This document shows positions 52,830 to 60,565 of a stretch of DNA of 64,000 bases, in pieces. This stretch comes from an uncultured Lachnospiraceae bacterium (GTDB lineage: Bacteria; Bacillota; Clostridia; Lachnospirales; Lachnospiraceae): assembly GCA_910576535.1 (NCBI GenBank), contig CAJTKK010000009.1, positions 1-64,000 of the forward strand. The letters run 5' to 3'. The position numbers were made by a program, and so were the translations under genes. How positions within the stretch are numbered: the first letter of the stretch is position 1; each line of letters starts with the position of its first letter. The notes beneath the pieces were generated by a model that did no database searches, had not been told where the DNA came from, and saw only the letters and a program-made list of their open reading frames with translations.

Positions 52830-53702
52830 ATGAAAAAATACTTGCAGATGATAAGGGTAAAACAATATATCAAAAATAGCCTGATTTTTATAGCCCCCTT
52901 TTTTGCGGGGACGCTTATGGAAGTTTCCGTTTTTTTGCATATGCTGGCAGGGTTTGCAGCTTTTAGCTTTGTCTGTTCTTCTATATATATTATGAATGAT
53001 ATGAAAGATGCGGAAAAGGACAGGCTTCATCCGGTAAAGAAAAGCCGGCCGATTGCATCGGGGGCAGTTTCCATGCGCAAGGCGGCTGCAGCCGGGATCA
53101 TTCTGCTGATAGCCGGATACATGCTGTTAACTTTTGTTCAAGGGGAGTGGATAGGGGAAGCGCATATATATGTGCTGGCTTATTTTACATTGAATGTGGG
53201 ATATAGTTTTGGGCTGAAAAATATTCCCATCGTAGATATTATGATTTTAACGTCGGGTTTTTTTATCCGTGTTTTATATGGCGCTGCGCTTTGCGGGACG
53301 CAGGTATCTAACTGGCTTTACCTTACCGTGATTATGATTTCGCTATATATGGGTACGGGAAAAAGGAGAAGCGAAAGGATAGGGGAAAGCGGGGAGACGA
53401 CAAGGAAGGTTTTACAGTTTTACAGTCCTTATTACCTTGATAAAATCATGCAGATGAGCCTTATTTTGGCCATTACTTTTTATTCCCTCTGGAGTTCGAG
53501 TATGGCAGTGTCTTCTTATATGATATGGACAGTCCCTCTTGTCCTGGCTATTGTGATGAGGTATGAAATGCTGGCGGAAAGGGATGCCTACGGGGATCCT
53601 ACGGATCTTATTTTTGCGGACAGGCCGATTCAGATACTAGTGGCAGTGTATGGGATGATCGGGCTGGGGATGCTGTATGGGAAACACAGGTTTTTGCCTT
53701 GA
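52830..53702 (+). CDS. UbiA-family polyprenyl-phosphate phosphoribosyltransferase-like protein
   Basis: A 290-residue membrane prenyltransferase-fold protein with about eight helices, similar to decaprenyl-phosphate phosphoribosyltransferase. Motifs: VKQYIKNSLIFIAPFFAG, IMNDMKDAEKDRLHPVKK-x-RPIASG (metal-binding aspartates) and the second Asp-rich loop near GYSFGLKNIPIVDIM. In mycobacteria this enzyme makes polyprenyl-phosphoryl-phosphoribose for arabinan. In a Firmicute it would supply a lipid-linked pentose for the surface glycan (inference). The epimerase partners DprE1/DprE2 are not here. Confidence 0.82.
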   Translation: MKKYLQMIRVKQYIKNSLIFIAPFFAGTLMEVSVFLHMLAGFAAFSFVCSSIYIMNDMKDAEKDRLHPVKKSRPIASGAVSMRKAAAAGIILLIAGYMLLTFVQGEWIGEAHIYVLAYFTLNVGYSFGLKNIPIVDIMILTSGFFIRVLYGAALCGTQVSNWLYLTVIMISLYMGTGKRRSERIGESGETTRKVLQFYSPYYLDKIMQMSLILAITFYSLWSSSMAVSSYMIWTVPLVLAIVMRYEMLAERDAYGDPTDLIFADRPIQILVAVYGMIGLGMLYGKHRFLP

Positions 53703-53725
53703 CAAGCGGAAGAAAAAGGAGAATT

Positions 53726-56209
53726 ATGAAAGTTTCACGGAAATATACCGCAGCGGCGGGGTTATTGTTGGGGGCATTGAGCTTTTTGGCGTTATATGGA
53801 TGGGAAGTCCTGGACGTAACGAATGAAATCTGGCTTTTGGCGTCGGAAAGGGACCTTAGGGCGCATTATATAGGATGGGAATTTTTCCGCGAATCGGATT
53901 GGCATTGGCCGCTTGGGATGATGGACGGGATTATTTATCCCCGGCTCATTTCCATAGTATATACGGATTCTATACCATGGCTGGCGTTGCTTTTTAAAAT
54001 GATTTCAGGGATCCTTCCTGGGACGTTCCAGTATTTTGGCTTGTGGGGGCTGCTTTGTTTTATGATGCAGGGGATGCTGGCCGGTTTCATTGTGGGCAAA
54101 TATTGCAGGAATTTGTGGATGAATCTATTACTGGTGGAGTTTTTCGTTTTATCCCCTACCATGATATACCGTTTATATTTTCATTCGGAATTGGCGGCGC
54201 ATTTTTTGCTGCTCATGGCTTTTATTCCCTGGATAGATAGAGACAAAATAGACACCGGTTATAAAAAATGCATATACTGGTCGCTGCTCTTTATTCTGAC
54301 AGCAGGAATCCATCTTTATTTTATACCCATGTTAGTGATTGTGATGTCTGCATCTGTTCTGTATGATTTCCTGAAAGGGCATAAAATTATGCCTTGTATC
54401 ATAGTCTGGCTGGTTCCTGTTTTGTCAGGGCTTTTTTCGCTTTATCTGTTAGGGGCGTTGTCTTCGTCCAGGGATCTGGGGTCGGAAGGCGGGCTGGGCA
54501 TTTATGGGATAAATTTGAATACGTTGATTAACCCGCAGGACTGGGCGGGGCTTTTGCCTGCTTTGGAAGTGGCGACGATCGGGCAGTATGAAGGATATGC
54601 CTATTTAGGGGCTGGGGTATTGCTTCTGTCCGGGGTCTGTGCTGCAGAGTATCTTGTAAGCAGGAAAATAGATGGAAGGAGCCGCAAAAACAAGGAACTT
54701 ATTTTTTCTTCTTTGTTCTGTATAATTGCAACGCTGCTTTGCGCAATAGGGCCGGTGGTAACGCTTGGAGATAAAATTTTGTTTGAAATTCCATACCCTT
54801 CTTTTGTCATCAGCATTCTGGAAATGTTCCGGGCGACGGGGCGTTTTGTCTGGGTGATTATTTATATCATCTTGACAGCTATAGCCATCCGGATAGCGAG
54901 GATGAATAAAAAATATAATTGCTATGTAATCATGGCAGGTCTTGTATGCTGCCTGGCTTTACAAGTCATTGATCTATATCCCATGCTGTTTCTCAGGAAG
55001 GGGGTAGGGAAGGAAAGCAATTATAAAGCAGAAGAATATAATGCCCTGCGTTCGCCGGTTTGGGAAAGAATTGGGGAGGACTATAAACATATTGAGATGA
55101 TGGAAGCGGAACTGATGGTTCATAGCAATTATTTTGACAGCTTTTCCTTGGCGGAGTTTGCCGTAGAAAATGGCATGACTATCAGTAACTTTGCAGCGGC
55201 GCGGCCAACTGTGGAATTAAGGGAAGAAATTTTAAAAAAACAGTATGAAAAGCTGGAAGCGGGGAAAGCCCGTGACGATACGCTTTATGTCTTTGGAAAT
55301 GCATTTGACCTTATGGGGAGAAAACCTGTCTTATATCTATATGATCTGGATGGGATTATTATCGGGTCAAAAAATAGGATTGAGGAATTGGACAAGCAAG
55401 GTCTTTCTTATGAAACGGACAGCATCAGCATGGATTTTAAAAGAAATTTATTTTATGCCGCAGAGGATGCGGAAAAAGTGGAGGGGCGGATTGTCAATTC
55501 CGGAGAAAAGCCGGGGATTATTTTATATGGCCCCTATACGGATATGAATACCGGCATTTATAATTTTCAGTTTGAAATTGATGTGTTAGCCGGGGAGGGC
55601 ATGGCAGGGTATGCCGATGTAGTGTCCGATCTGGCTGCAAAGGAACATGCCAAAGTTTATTTTTCCGCTGAGGATTCCCGGATTGTCATGGAAGATGTTT
55701 TTTTGAATGGCGCGGAAGGCGTGGAAATCAGGATATATGCGGAAGAAGGCAGCGTCATATCGGTGAACCGTTTGAACTGTGAATATGACGGCGATTTATC
55801 CAATGTAAGTTTTAAGGACGGTAAATTAAAGTTATCCGTTTTTGACGAAGAATATTATTATAGGGAGGACATGGCAAAAGAGAATGAATCTATTAGGAAT
55901 ACCGGGACGGAAGCAGGCTGTGTCGTGTTTGGGCCTTATATTTATGTGCCGCAGGGTATTTACCGTACAAGCTGGGAGTATGAAATAGAACAAGCGGAAG
56001 AAGAAGTGGCTGGCTGGGTGGATGTGTGCTGCGATAGAGGAAAAACCATTTTGGCGCAGGAAGATATAAAAAAAGGGAGCGCTAAGATACAATGGGATCA
56101 TTTCCGGCTGGATAAAGAGATTGAGGATCTGGAATTGAGGGTCCATATTCATGAGGGAACGGTGATAAAGGTGAAAAAAATAGATATGGAAATAGAAAAT
56201 AGCTTTTGA
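53726..56209 (+). CDS. DUF6311-type GT-C-like membrane glycosyltransferase with tandem C-terminal modules
   Basis: An 827-residue protein. The first 410 residues form about 11 membrane helices with DUF6311 signatures (YIGWEFFRESDWHWPLG, then SIVYTDSIPWLALL, then FQYFGLWGLLCF). Residues 420-580 are soluble. The tail has two repeats of about 110 residues: YGPYTDMNTGIYNFQFEI and FGPYIYVPQGIYRTSWEY start them, resembling carbohydrate-binding beta sandwiches. It would use lipid-linked sugar outside the membrane (inference). The ATG at 53726 follows AAGGAG; a TTG at 53699 overlapping the UbiA gene is rejected. Confidence 0.8.
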   Translation: MKVSRKYTAAAGLLLGALSFLALYGWEVLDVTNEIWLLASERDLRAHYIGWEFFRESDWHWPLGMMDGIIYPRLISIVYTDSIPWLALLFKMISGILPGTFQYFGLWGLLCFMMQGMLAGFIVGKYCRNLWMNLLLVEFFVLSPTMIYRLYFHSELAAHFLLLMAFIPWIDRDKIDTGYKKCIYWSLLFILTAGIHLYFIPMLVIVMSASVLYDFLKGHKIMPCIIVWLVPVLSGLFSLYLLGALSSSRDLGSEGGLGIYGINLNTLINPQDWAGLLPALEVATIGQYEGYAYLGAGVLLLSGVCAAEYLVSRKIDGRSRKNKELIFSSLFCIIATLLCAIGPVVTLGDKILFEIPYPSFVISILEMFRATGRFVWVIIYIILTAIAIRIARMNKKYNCYVIMAGLVCCLALQVIDLYPMLFLRKGVGKESNYKAEEYNALRSPVWERIGEDYKHIEMMEAELMVHSNYFDSFSLAEFAVENGMTISNFAAARPTVELREEILKKQYEKLEAGKARDDTLYVFGNAFDLMGRKPVLYLYDLDGIIIGSKNRIEELDKQGLSYETDSISMDFKRNLFYAAEDAEKVEGRIVNSGEKPGIILYGPYTDMNTGIYNFQFEIDVLAGEGMAGYADVVSDLAAKEHAKVYFSAEDSRIVMEDVFLNGAEGVEIRIYAEEGSVISVNRLNCEYDGDLSNVSFKDGKLKLSVFDEEYYYREDMAKENESIRNTGTEAGCVVFGPYIYVPQGIYRTSWEYEIEQAEEEVAGWVDVCCDRGKTILAQEDIKKGSAKIQWDHFRLDKEIEDLELRVHIHEGTVIKVKKIDMEIENSF

Positions 56210-56246
56210 TCTTTATTTTTCCTTGAAACGGGGAGGTTTTTGGCAC

Positions 56247-56657
56247 ATGGGGGAAAGCAGGAAAAAGGAGTGGATGGAAAAACTGGCGCAGTTTGTCAGG
56301 TACGGCTTTGCGGGAGGGATATCCACCGCCGTCAATCTGCTGTTATTCTGGTTATTGGAAGCGGCAGGCTTTTATTATATCGCGGCTAACATTCTTTCCT
56401 ATATTTTTGCAGTCGTACTTAATTATGCTATGAACAGGAAGTTTGTATTTGCGCAAGGGGAGGATTATATAAAGAAAGAAGAAACCAGAAGGCTGGCAAA
56501 ATTTATGTTCATCCGGTTGCTAAATCTGCTGGCAGACAACGGTCTGTTCTATTTGTGCGTCAGTATTCTGGGAATGCCAGTTTATTTCAGCCGTCTGGGA
56601 CTGACATTTGCAGAGATTGTTGTCACATATGCGGCAGTAAAAAAGATGGTATTTTGA
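56247..56657 (+). CDS. GtrA-family membrane protein
   Basis: A 136-residue protein with four membrane helices (FVRYGFAGGISTAVNLLLFWLLE; the conserved NYAMNRKFVF; a third near 82-100; a fourth at the end). GtrA-type proteins are proposed to flip polyprenyl-linked sugars or to assist GT-C glycosyltransferases. The start at 56247 has GGGAGG upstream; a TTG at 56223 lies before it. Last gene of the surface-glycan operon. Confidence 0.9.
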   Translation: MGESRKKEWMEKLAQFVRYGFAGGISTAVNLLLFWLLEAAGFYYIAANILSYIFAVVLNYAMNRKFVFAQGEDYIKKEETRRLAKFMFIRLLNLLADNGLFYLCVSILGMPVYFSRLGLTFAEIVVTYAAVKKMVF

Positions 56658-56659
56658 GA

Positions 56660-56680
56660 AGCGGTTCTGTAAAAACCGCT
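56660..56680 (+). terminator. Hairpin after the glycan operon
   Basis: AGCGGTT pairs with AACCGCT around a seven-base loop, three bases after the gtrA stop. The T-run is poor (CATTTACC). Confidence 0.45.
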
Positions 56681-56691
56681 CATTTACCATC

Positions 56692-56720
56692 TTGACAATC
56701 TGCCCATTGGATGTTAATTT
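56692..56720 (+). promoter_or_regulatory. Promoter of the glucose/GlcNAc-type PTS gene
   Basis: Perfect TTGACA (56692-56697), 17-base spacer, TAATTT (56715-56720) with TG as extended -10. The transcript would begin around 56727, where the RAT element starts. Confidence 0.7.
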
Positions 56721-56726
56721 TTATAT

Positions 56727-56801
56727 ATAGTATGTAACTGGTAAGCAGGCATTAACTATGCATAAATCTTAGGGATGTTTATGCACGTTGATGCTTTTTT
56801 T
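56727..56801 (+). promoter_or_regulatory. RAT antiterminator overlapping an intrinsic terminator
   Basis: Positions 56727-56759 hold a ribonucleic antiterminator target of the LicT/GlcT type: ATAGT closes with ACTAT around GTAACTGGTAAGCAGGCA, nearly the family consensus. Its 3' arm overlaps the start of a terminator: GCATTAAC-TA-TGCATAAA (56749-56766) pairs with TTTATGCA-C-GTTGATGC (56778-56794), then seven Ts. Binding of the PRD antiterminator encoded downstream would hold the RAT stem and prevent the terminator, allowing the PTS gene to be read. Confidence 0.85.
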
Positions 56802-56920
56802 GGTGGATAGAAAATTTTCTGAAATTCATTGCCAAGCAAGGAACTTAAAGGAAGGCGCGCTTGGGGAATAAAGGGGCCGGCGGCAGAAAACATACCCCAA
56901 AATAGGAGGGACAGTCATTT

Positions 56921-59071
56921 ATGAAAGACAAAATTTTTGGCGTATTACAACGTGTAGGCAGATCTTTTATGCTGCCAATTGCAATCCTGCCGGTGGCAGG
57001 CCTTCTGCTCGGCGTAGGGGGATCCTTTACAAATGAAACAATGCTGGAAACATATGGACTTATGGGCATTATGGGTCCGGGAACCATATTGAATGCTATT
57101 TTGCAGGTTATGAGTGCGGCCGGGGATATTGTATTTGCCAATCTGCCGATTATCTTTGCAATGGGCGTGGCAATCGGCATGGCAAAAAAGGAAAAAGAAG
57201 TGGCGGCTTTATCCGCTGCGATTGCATTTTTTATCATGCACGCATCCATAGGGGCGATGATCATTAACCATGGGGGGACTGAAGCAATGCTGGAGGGCGC
57301 GACTGCATCCGTTGTAGGAATTACCTCGCTTCAGATGGGTGTGTTTGGAGGTATTATTGTAGGGCTTGGCGTTGCGGCATTGCATAACAGGTTTTATAAG
57401 ATTGAACTTCCCCAGGTTCTGTCCTTTTTTGGAGGGACGCGTTTTGTGCCGATCGTCAGCGGACTGGCTTACACGGTAGTCGGTATTTTGATGTTTTTTA
57501 TTTGGCCGGTAGTGCAGCAAGGCATATATGCAGTAGGGGGCGTGGTTCTTCAGTCCGGTTATGCGGGAACATGGATCTATGGCCTGATGGAACGCGCTTT
57601 GATCCCTTTTGGGCTGCATCATGTATTTTACCTGCCGTTCTGGCAGACGGCTCTTGGCGGTACGATGGAAGTGGGGGGACGTATAGTGGAAGGGGCGCAG
57701 AATATTTTCTTTGCCCAGCTTGCAGATCCTTCCGTGGGGCATTTTGCAGTTTCAGCAACGAGGTTCATGGCAGGCAAGTTCCCGCTAATGATTTTTGGTC
57801 TGCCGGGTGCGGCTTTGGCAATGTATAAAGTGGCGAAACCGGAGAAAAAAGAAGCGGTGGCCGGGCTTTTATTATCCGCAGCGCTGACTTCCATGCTGAC
57901 TGGCATTACGGAACCGTTAGAGTTCACCTTTTTATTTGTTGCCCCGGTCTTATATGCGGTTCACTGTGTCTTTGCAGGGGCTGCGTATATGCTGATGCAT
58001 ATTTTCGGGGTAGGAGTGGGAATGACCTTTTCCGGGGGGCTGATTGACTTGTTCCTTTTCGGTATTCTGCAGGGGAACGCGAAAACCAGTTGGCTATGGA
58101 TTCCTGTAATAGGGGCCGTATATTTTGTCGTGTATTATTTTCTGTTTGCTTTCCTGATTGCGAAGATGGACTTAAAAACACCAGGCAGGGACGACGGCGA
58201 GGAAGTGAAGCTTTACCGCAGAAGCGATGTGGACGCCCGTAAGAAAGGCGGCCAGGGGGCGGCAGGGGATGCTGCTTCCGGAGACGATGCGTTGTCTGCG
58301 TCTATCTGCAGAGGGCTTGGGGGAAAGAAGAATATTTCGGATGTGGACTGCTGTGCCACAAGACTGCGCTGCACTGTCCATAAGTCAGAATTGGTGGATG
58401 ATAATCTGCTGAAAGCGACCGGGGCTTCCGGGGTAGTGCATAAAGGCAATGGCGTACAGGTAATTTATGGCCCCAGGGTTACCGTGATTAAATCGAACCT
58501 GGAAGATTATCTGGAACATGCCCCGGAAGAAGAATATGTGCCGGAAAAGAGCGTCAAAGCAGAAGCGGCTGTGGAAAAAGAAGGAAAAACGGCGGGCAAA
58601 GTGAGAAAGACAGAAATAGTTTACAGCCCGGTAAAGGGAACGGCGGCCGATATCTCCGAAGCGCCGGACGAGGCCTTTGCCGGACGTTTGATGGGGGATG
58701 GGGCAATGGTAATCCCGCAGGAACAGACGGTGTATGCGCCGGAGGACGGGGAAATCAGTTTTGTCTTCGATACAAAACACGCTATTGGCTTTGAGTCGGC
58801 AGAGGGAACCGCTTTGCTGCTCCATATGGGGATTGATACGGTGAATCTTGGCGGCAAAGGCTTTACCGTATTTGTAAAAGACGGGGATAAGGTTAAGAAA
58901 GGCGATGCATTGATGAAGCTTGACTTGGAATTCCTAAAGAAGAACGCTCCGTCATTAGCTTCGCCGGTACTGTGCACCGAGCTTGCGGAAAACCAGAAAA
59001 TCCGTCTTCTGAAGAGCGGCGGGATAGAAGCGGGCGAGGCTTTGTTTGCAATAGACACTTATGAAGAGTGA
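56921..59071 (+). CDS. PTS glucose/N-acetylglucosamine-type enzyme IICBA
   Basis: A 716-residue transporter with domains in order IIC (about residues 1-410, membrane), IIB (about 455-535; phospho-Cys478 in DCCATRLR) and IIA (about 575-716; His620 and phospho-His635 in LLLHMGIDTV). It brings in and phosphorylates glucose or N-acetylglucosamine; the fused order matches NagE and PtsG IICBA proteins. GGAGGG precedes the ATG. The leader RNA and the antiterminator gene downstream form a complete control circuit. Confidence 0.93.
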   Translation: MKDKIFGVLQRVGRSFMLPIAILPVAGLLLGVGGSFTNETMLETYGLMGIMGPGTILNAILQVMSAAGDIVFANLPIIFAMGVAIGMAKKEKEVAALSAAIAFFIMHASIGAMIINHGGTEAMLEGATASVVGITSLQMGVFGGIIVGLGVAALHNRFYKIELPQVLSFFGGTRFVPIVSGLAYTVVGILMFFIWPVVQQGIYAVGGVVLQSGYAGTWIYGLMERALIPFGLHHVFYLPFWQTALGGTMEVGGRIVEGAQNIFFAQLADPSVGHFAVSATRFMAGKFPLMIFGLPGAALAMYKVAKPEKKEAVAGLLLSAALTSMLTGITEPLEFTFLFVAPVLYAVHCVFAGAAYMLMHIFGVGVGMTFSGGLIDLFLFGILQGNAKTSWLWIPVIGAVYFVVYYFLFAFLIAKMDLKTPGRDDGEEVKLYRRSDVDARKKGGQGAAGDAASGDDALSASICRGLGGKKNISDVDCCATRLRCTVHKSELVDDNLLKATGASGVVHKGNGVQVIYGPRVTVIKSNLEDYLEHAPEEEYVPEKSVKAEAAVEKEGKTAGKVRKTEIVYSPVKGTAADISEAPDEAFAGRLMGDGAMVIPQEQTVYAPEDGEISFVFDTKHAIGFESAEGTALLLHMGIDTVNLGGKGFTVFVKDGDKVKKGDALMKLDLEFLKKNAPSLASPVLCTELAENQKIRLLKSGGIEAGEALFAIDTYEE

Positions 59072-59150
59072 GTAAGCCCTATGGCAGCAGACATAGGAAT
59101 GGATGAGTTTGCTTATGGGAATAAAAGGTATCTGCGGGGGATAAAAGCAC

Positions 59151-59975
59151 ATGTTCAGGGTAAAGAAAGCGTTAAACCATAATACGGTGATTGGCATTGG
59201 GATGGACGACAATCAGGAATATCTGTTAATTGGAAAAGGGATCGGCTTTGGGAAGAAAACCAGCGAAAGAATAGAAGCGCCTGAAGGGTGTGCAATCTAT
59301 TCCCTGCATGAACAGACGCAGCGGGGATCCGCGGCAGAACTGATAAAGGGCATTGACCCGGTCTTTTTGGAAATTGCAGAGCAGATACTGAAAGAAAGCG
59401 AGAAAGTTTTTGGCAGAATTGACTGGACAATTCTTTTTCCGATGGCAGACCATATTGCATTTGCGGTGAAGAGGATACGGAATCATGAGCAGATCAGCAA
59501 TCCGTTGACAAGCGACATCCGCGCGCTGTTCCATATGGAATATAAAACGGCCAGACATATTTGCCCTATCTTAAAAGAACGGCTGGATGTGGAAATAGAT
59601 GAGCATGAAATCGGATATATTGCGTTGCATATCCATTCCGCTATTGAGGATGAAAATGTGGCATTATCCATGCAGATCGCCCGGACGGTCAGAGAATGCA
59701 TCCAGCTTGTGGAAGAGGAAACAGGCCTGACCATTGATGTGATGTCCCTTTCCTATAACCGGCTGATGAACCATGTCCGCTATATGGTGGCGCGGGCGGT
59801 AAAAGGAGAGAAACTAAAACTGAATATGAACGACTACATGTCAGTAAAATTTCCGGATGCTTTCCGGCTTGCATCGACGATATGCAGGCATCTGGAGGCG
59901 TATTTGAAGAAACCGTTAGACGAGGTGGAGATTGGGTATCTGGCAATGCATATCCAAAGAGTATCGGAAGAATGA
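59151..59975 (+). CDS. PRD-domain transcription antiterminator (LicT/GlcT type)
   Basis: A 274-residue BglG-family protein. The N-terminal 55 residues are the RNA-binding CAT domain (FRVKKALNHNTVIGIG, IGKGIGFGKK). PRD1 (about 65-165) and PRD2 (about 170-274) carry conserved histidines (DHIAFAVKR, IALHIHSA, NHVRYM, LAMHIQR) phosphorylated by HPr or by the PTS transporter. It lies 79 bases after the IICBA gene, and its target is the leader at 56727-56801. GGGGG precedes the ATG. Confidence 0.94.
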   Translation: MFRVKKALNHNTVIGIGMDDNQEYLLIGKGIGFGKKTSERIEAPEGCAIYSLHEQTQRGSAAELIKGIDPVFLEIAEQILKESEKVFGRIDWTILFPMADHIAFAVKRIRNHEQISNPLTSDIRALFHMEYKTARHICPILKERLDVEIDEHEIGYIALHIHSAIEDENVALSMQIARTVRECIQLVEEETGLTIDVMSLSYNRLMNHVRYMVARAVKGEKLKLNMNDYMSVKFPDAFRLASTICRHLEAYLKKPLDEVEIGYLAMHIQRVSEE

Positions 59976-59996
59976 TGATATAGGGTTCATTTGCCC

Positions 59997-60033
59997 AAAA
60001 GTCTGTCCGGCAGCGCCGCCGGACAGACTTTTG
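59997..60033 (+). terminator. Terminator after the antiterminator gene
   Basis: AAAAGTCTGTCCGGC pairs with GCCGGACAGACTTTT, 15 pairs, six-base loop; the A/T arms make it usable from both sides. Confidence 0.9.
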
Positions 60034-60098
60034 TATGGATAGGTTTTGATGAGCGTATGAATAGATACAAATTCTTAAACAAAATTTTCAGAAAATAC

Positions 60099-60127
60099 TT
60101 GCAATAGATTTAAATATATTATATAAT
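60099..60127 (+). promoter_or_regulatory. Promoter of the sORF unit upstream of the calcium ATPase
   Basis: TTGCAA (60099-60104), exactly 17 bases, perfect TATAAT (60122-60127). The transcript would start near 60134 with a purine-rich, unstructured leader. Confidence 0.72.
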
Positions 60128-60208
60128 ATCAATATGAAATAAAAGAAGAGAGAAAACAATAAGACAGAAGAAAAAAATACAGAAATCATGAAGAAGGGAG
60201 GACTCGGT

Positions 60209-60349
60209 ATGATGGGATATATGCTAGTTCAATATTTTTCAGATACTGATTTTGGTCACATGCTGACGCAACCGGGTATTTCGAGGCCGCTTCACTGGTT
60301 TAGAAGGGGCGCACCGCCGGGAGTAGATGGCAGTGTCCGCACTGCCTGA
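60209..60349 (+). CDS. 46-residue small protein or leader peptide
   Basis: A short frame with a strong ribosome binding site (GGGAGGA, six to seven bases before ATG). The peptide begins Met-Met-Gly-Tyr-Met-Leu-Val and its C-terminal part is Pro/Arg-rich: ISRPLHWFRRGAPPGVDG. The Pro36-Pro37-Gly38 codons (CCG CCG GGA, 60314-60322) are a known ribosome-slowing motif class. The stop lies just after a seven-pair hairpin GGCAGTG-TCCG-CACTGCC (60329-60346). Promoter upstream and terminator downstream define a unit of about 360 bases in the 590-base gap before the calcium ATPase. It may be a small protein or a leader peptide controlling the ATPase. I know no homologue. Confidence 0.6.
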   Translation: MMGYMLVQYFSDTDFGHMLTQPGISRPLHWFRRGAPPGVDGSVRTA

Positions 60350-60461
60350 TAAAAAAAGAAAACCTCTTATGTATACTTTATGATAGATGATGAATCATGA
60401 GAAGCGGAGTCTTAGATGGTCGGCGGCTCTGCCGGGTGATGAATAGAAGAGAAAGCAGTAT

Positions 60462-60495
60462 TGCCAGCGGGCGTTATGCCCGCTGGCATTTTTTT
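60462..60495 (+). terminator. Intrinsic terminator (attenuator) before the calcium ATPase
   Basis: TGCCAGCGGGC pairs perfectly with GCCCGCTGGCA (11 pairs, GTTAT loop), followed by seven Ts. The ATPase ATG is 71 bases further and I find no good second promoter between, so ATPase transcripts may come by read-through. Confidence 0.88.
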
Positions 60496-60565
60496 ATGGA
60501 TATACATATTTTCCAATGTACAAGCATATAAAAGCATAGGACAAAGTACAAGCGGAGGAAGGAAT

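Noticed and set aside
60128..60565. yybP-ykoY manganese riboswitch ahead of the P-type ATPase
   Set aside because: This class often precedes such genes, but the conserved paired loops were not found; the region reads as an sORF unit instead.
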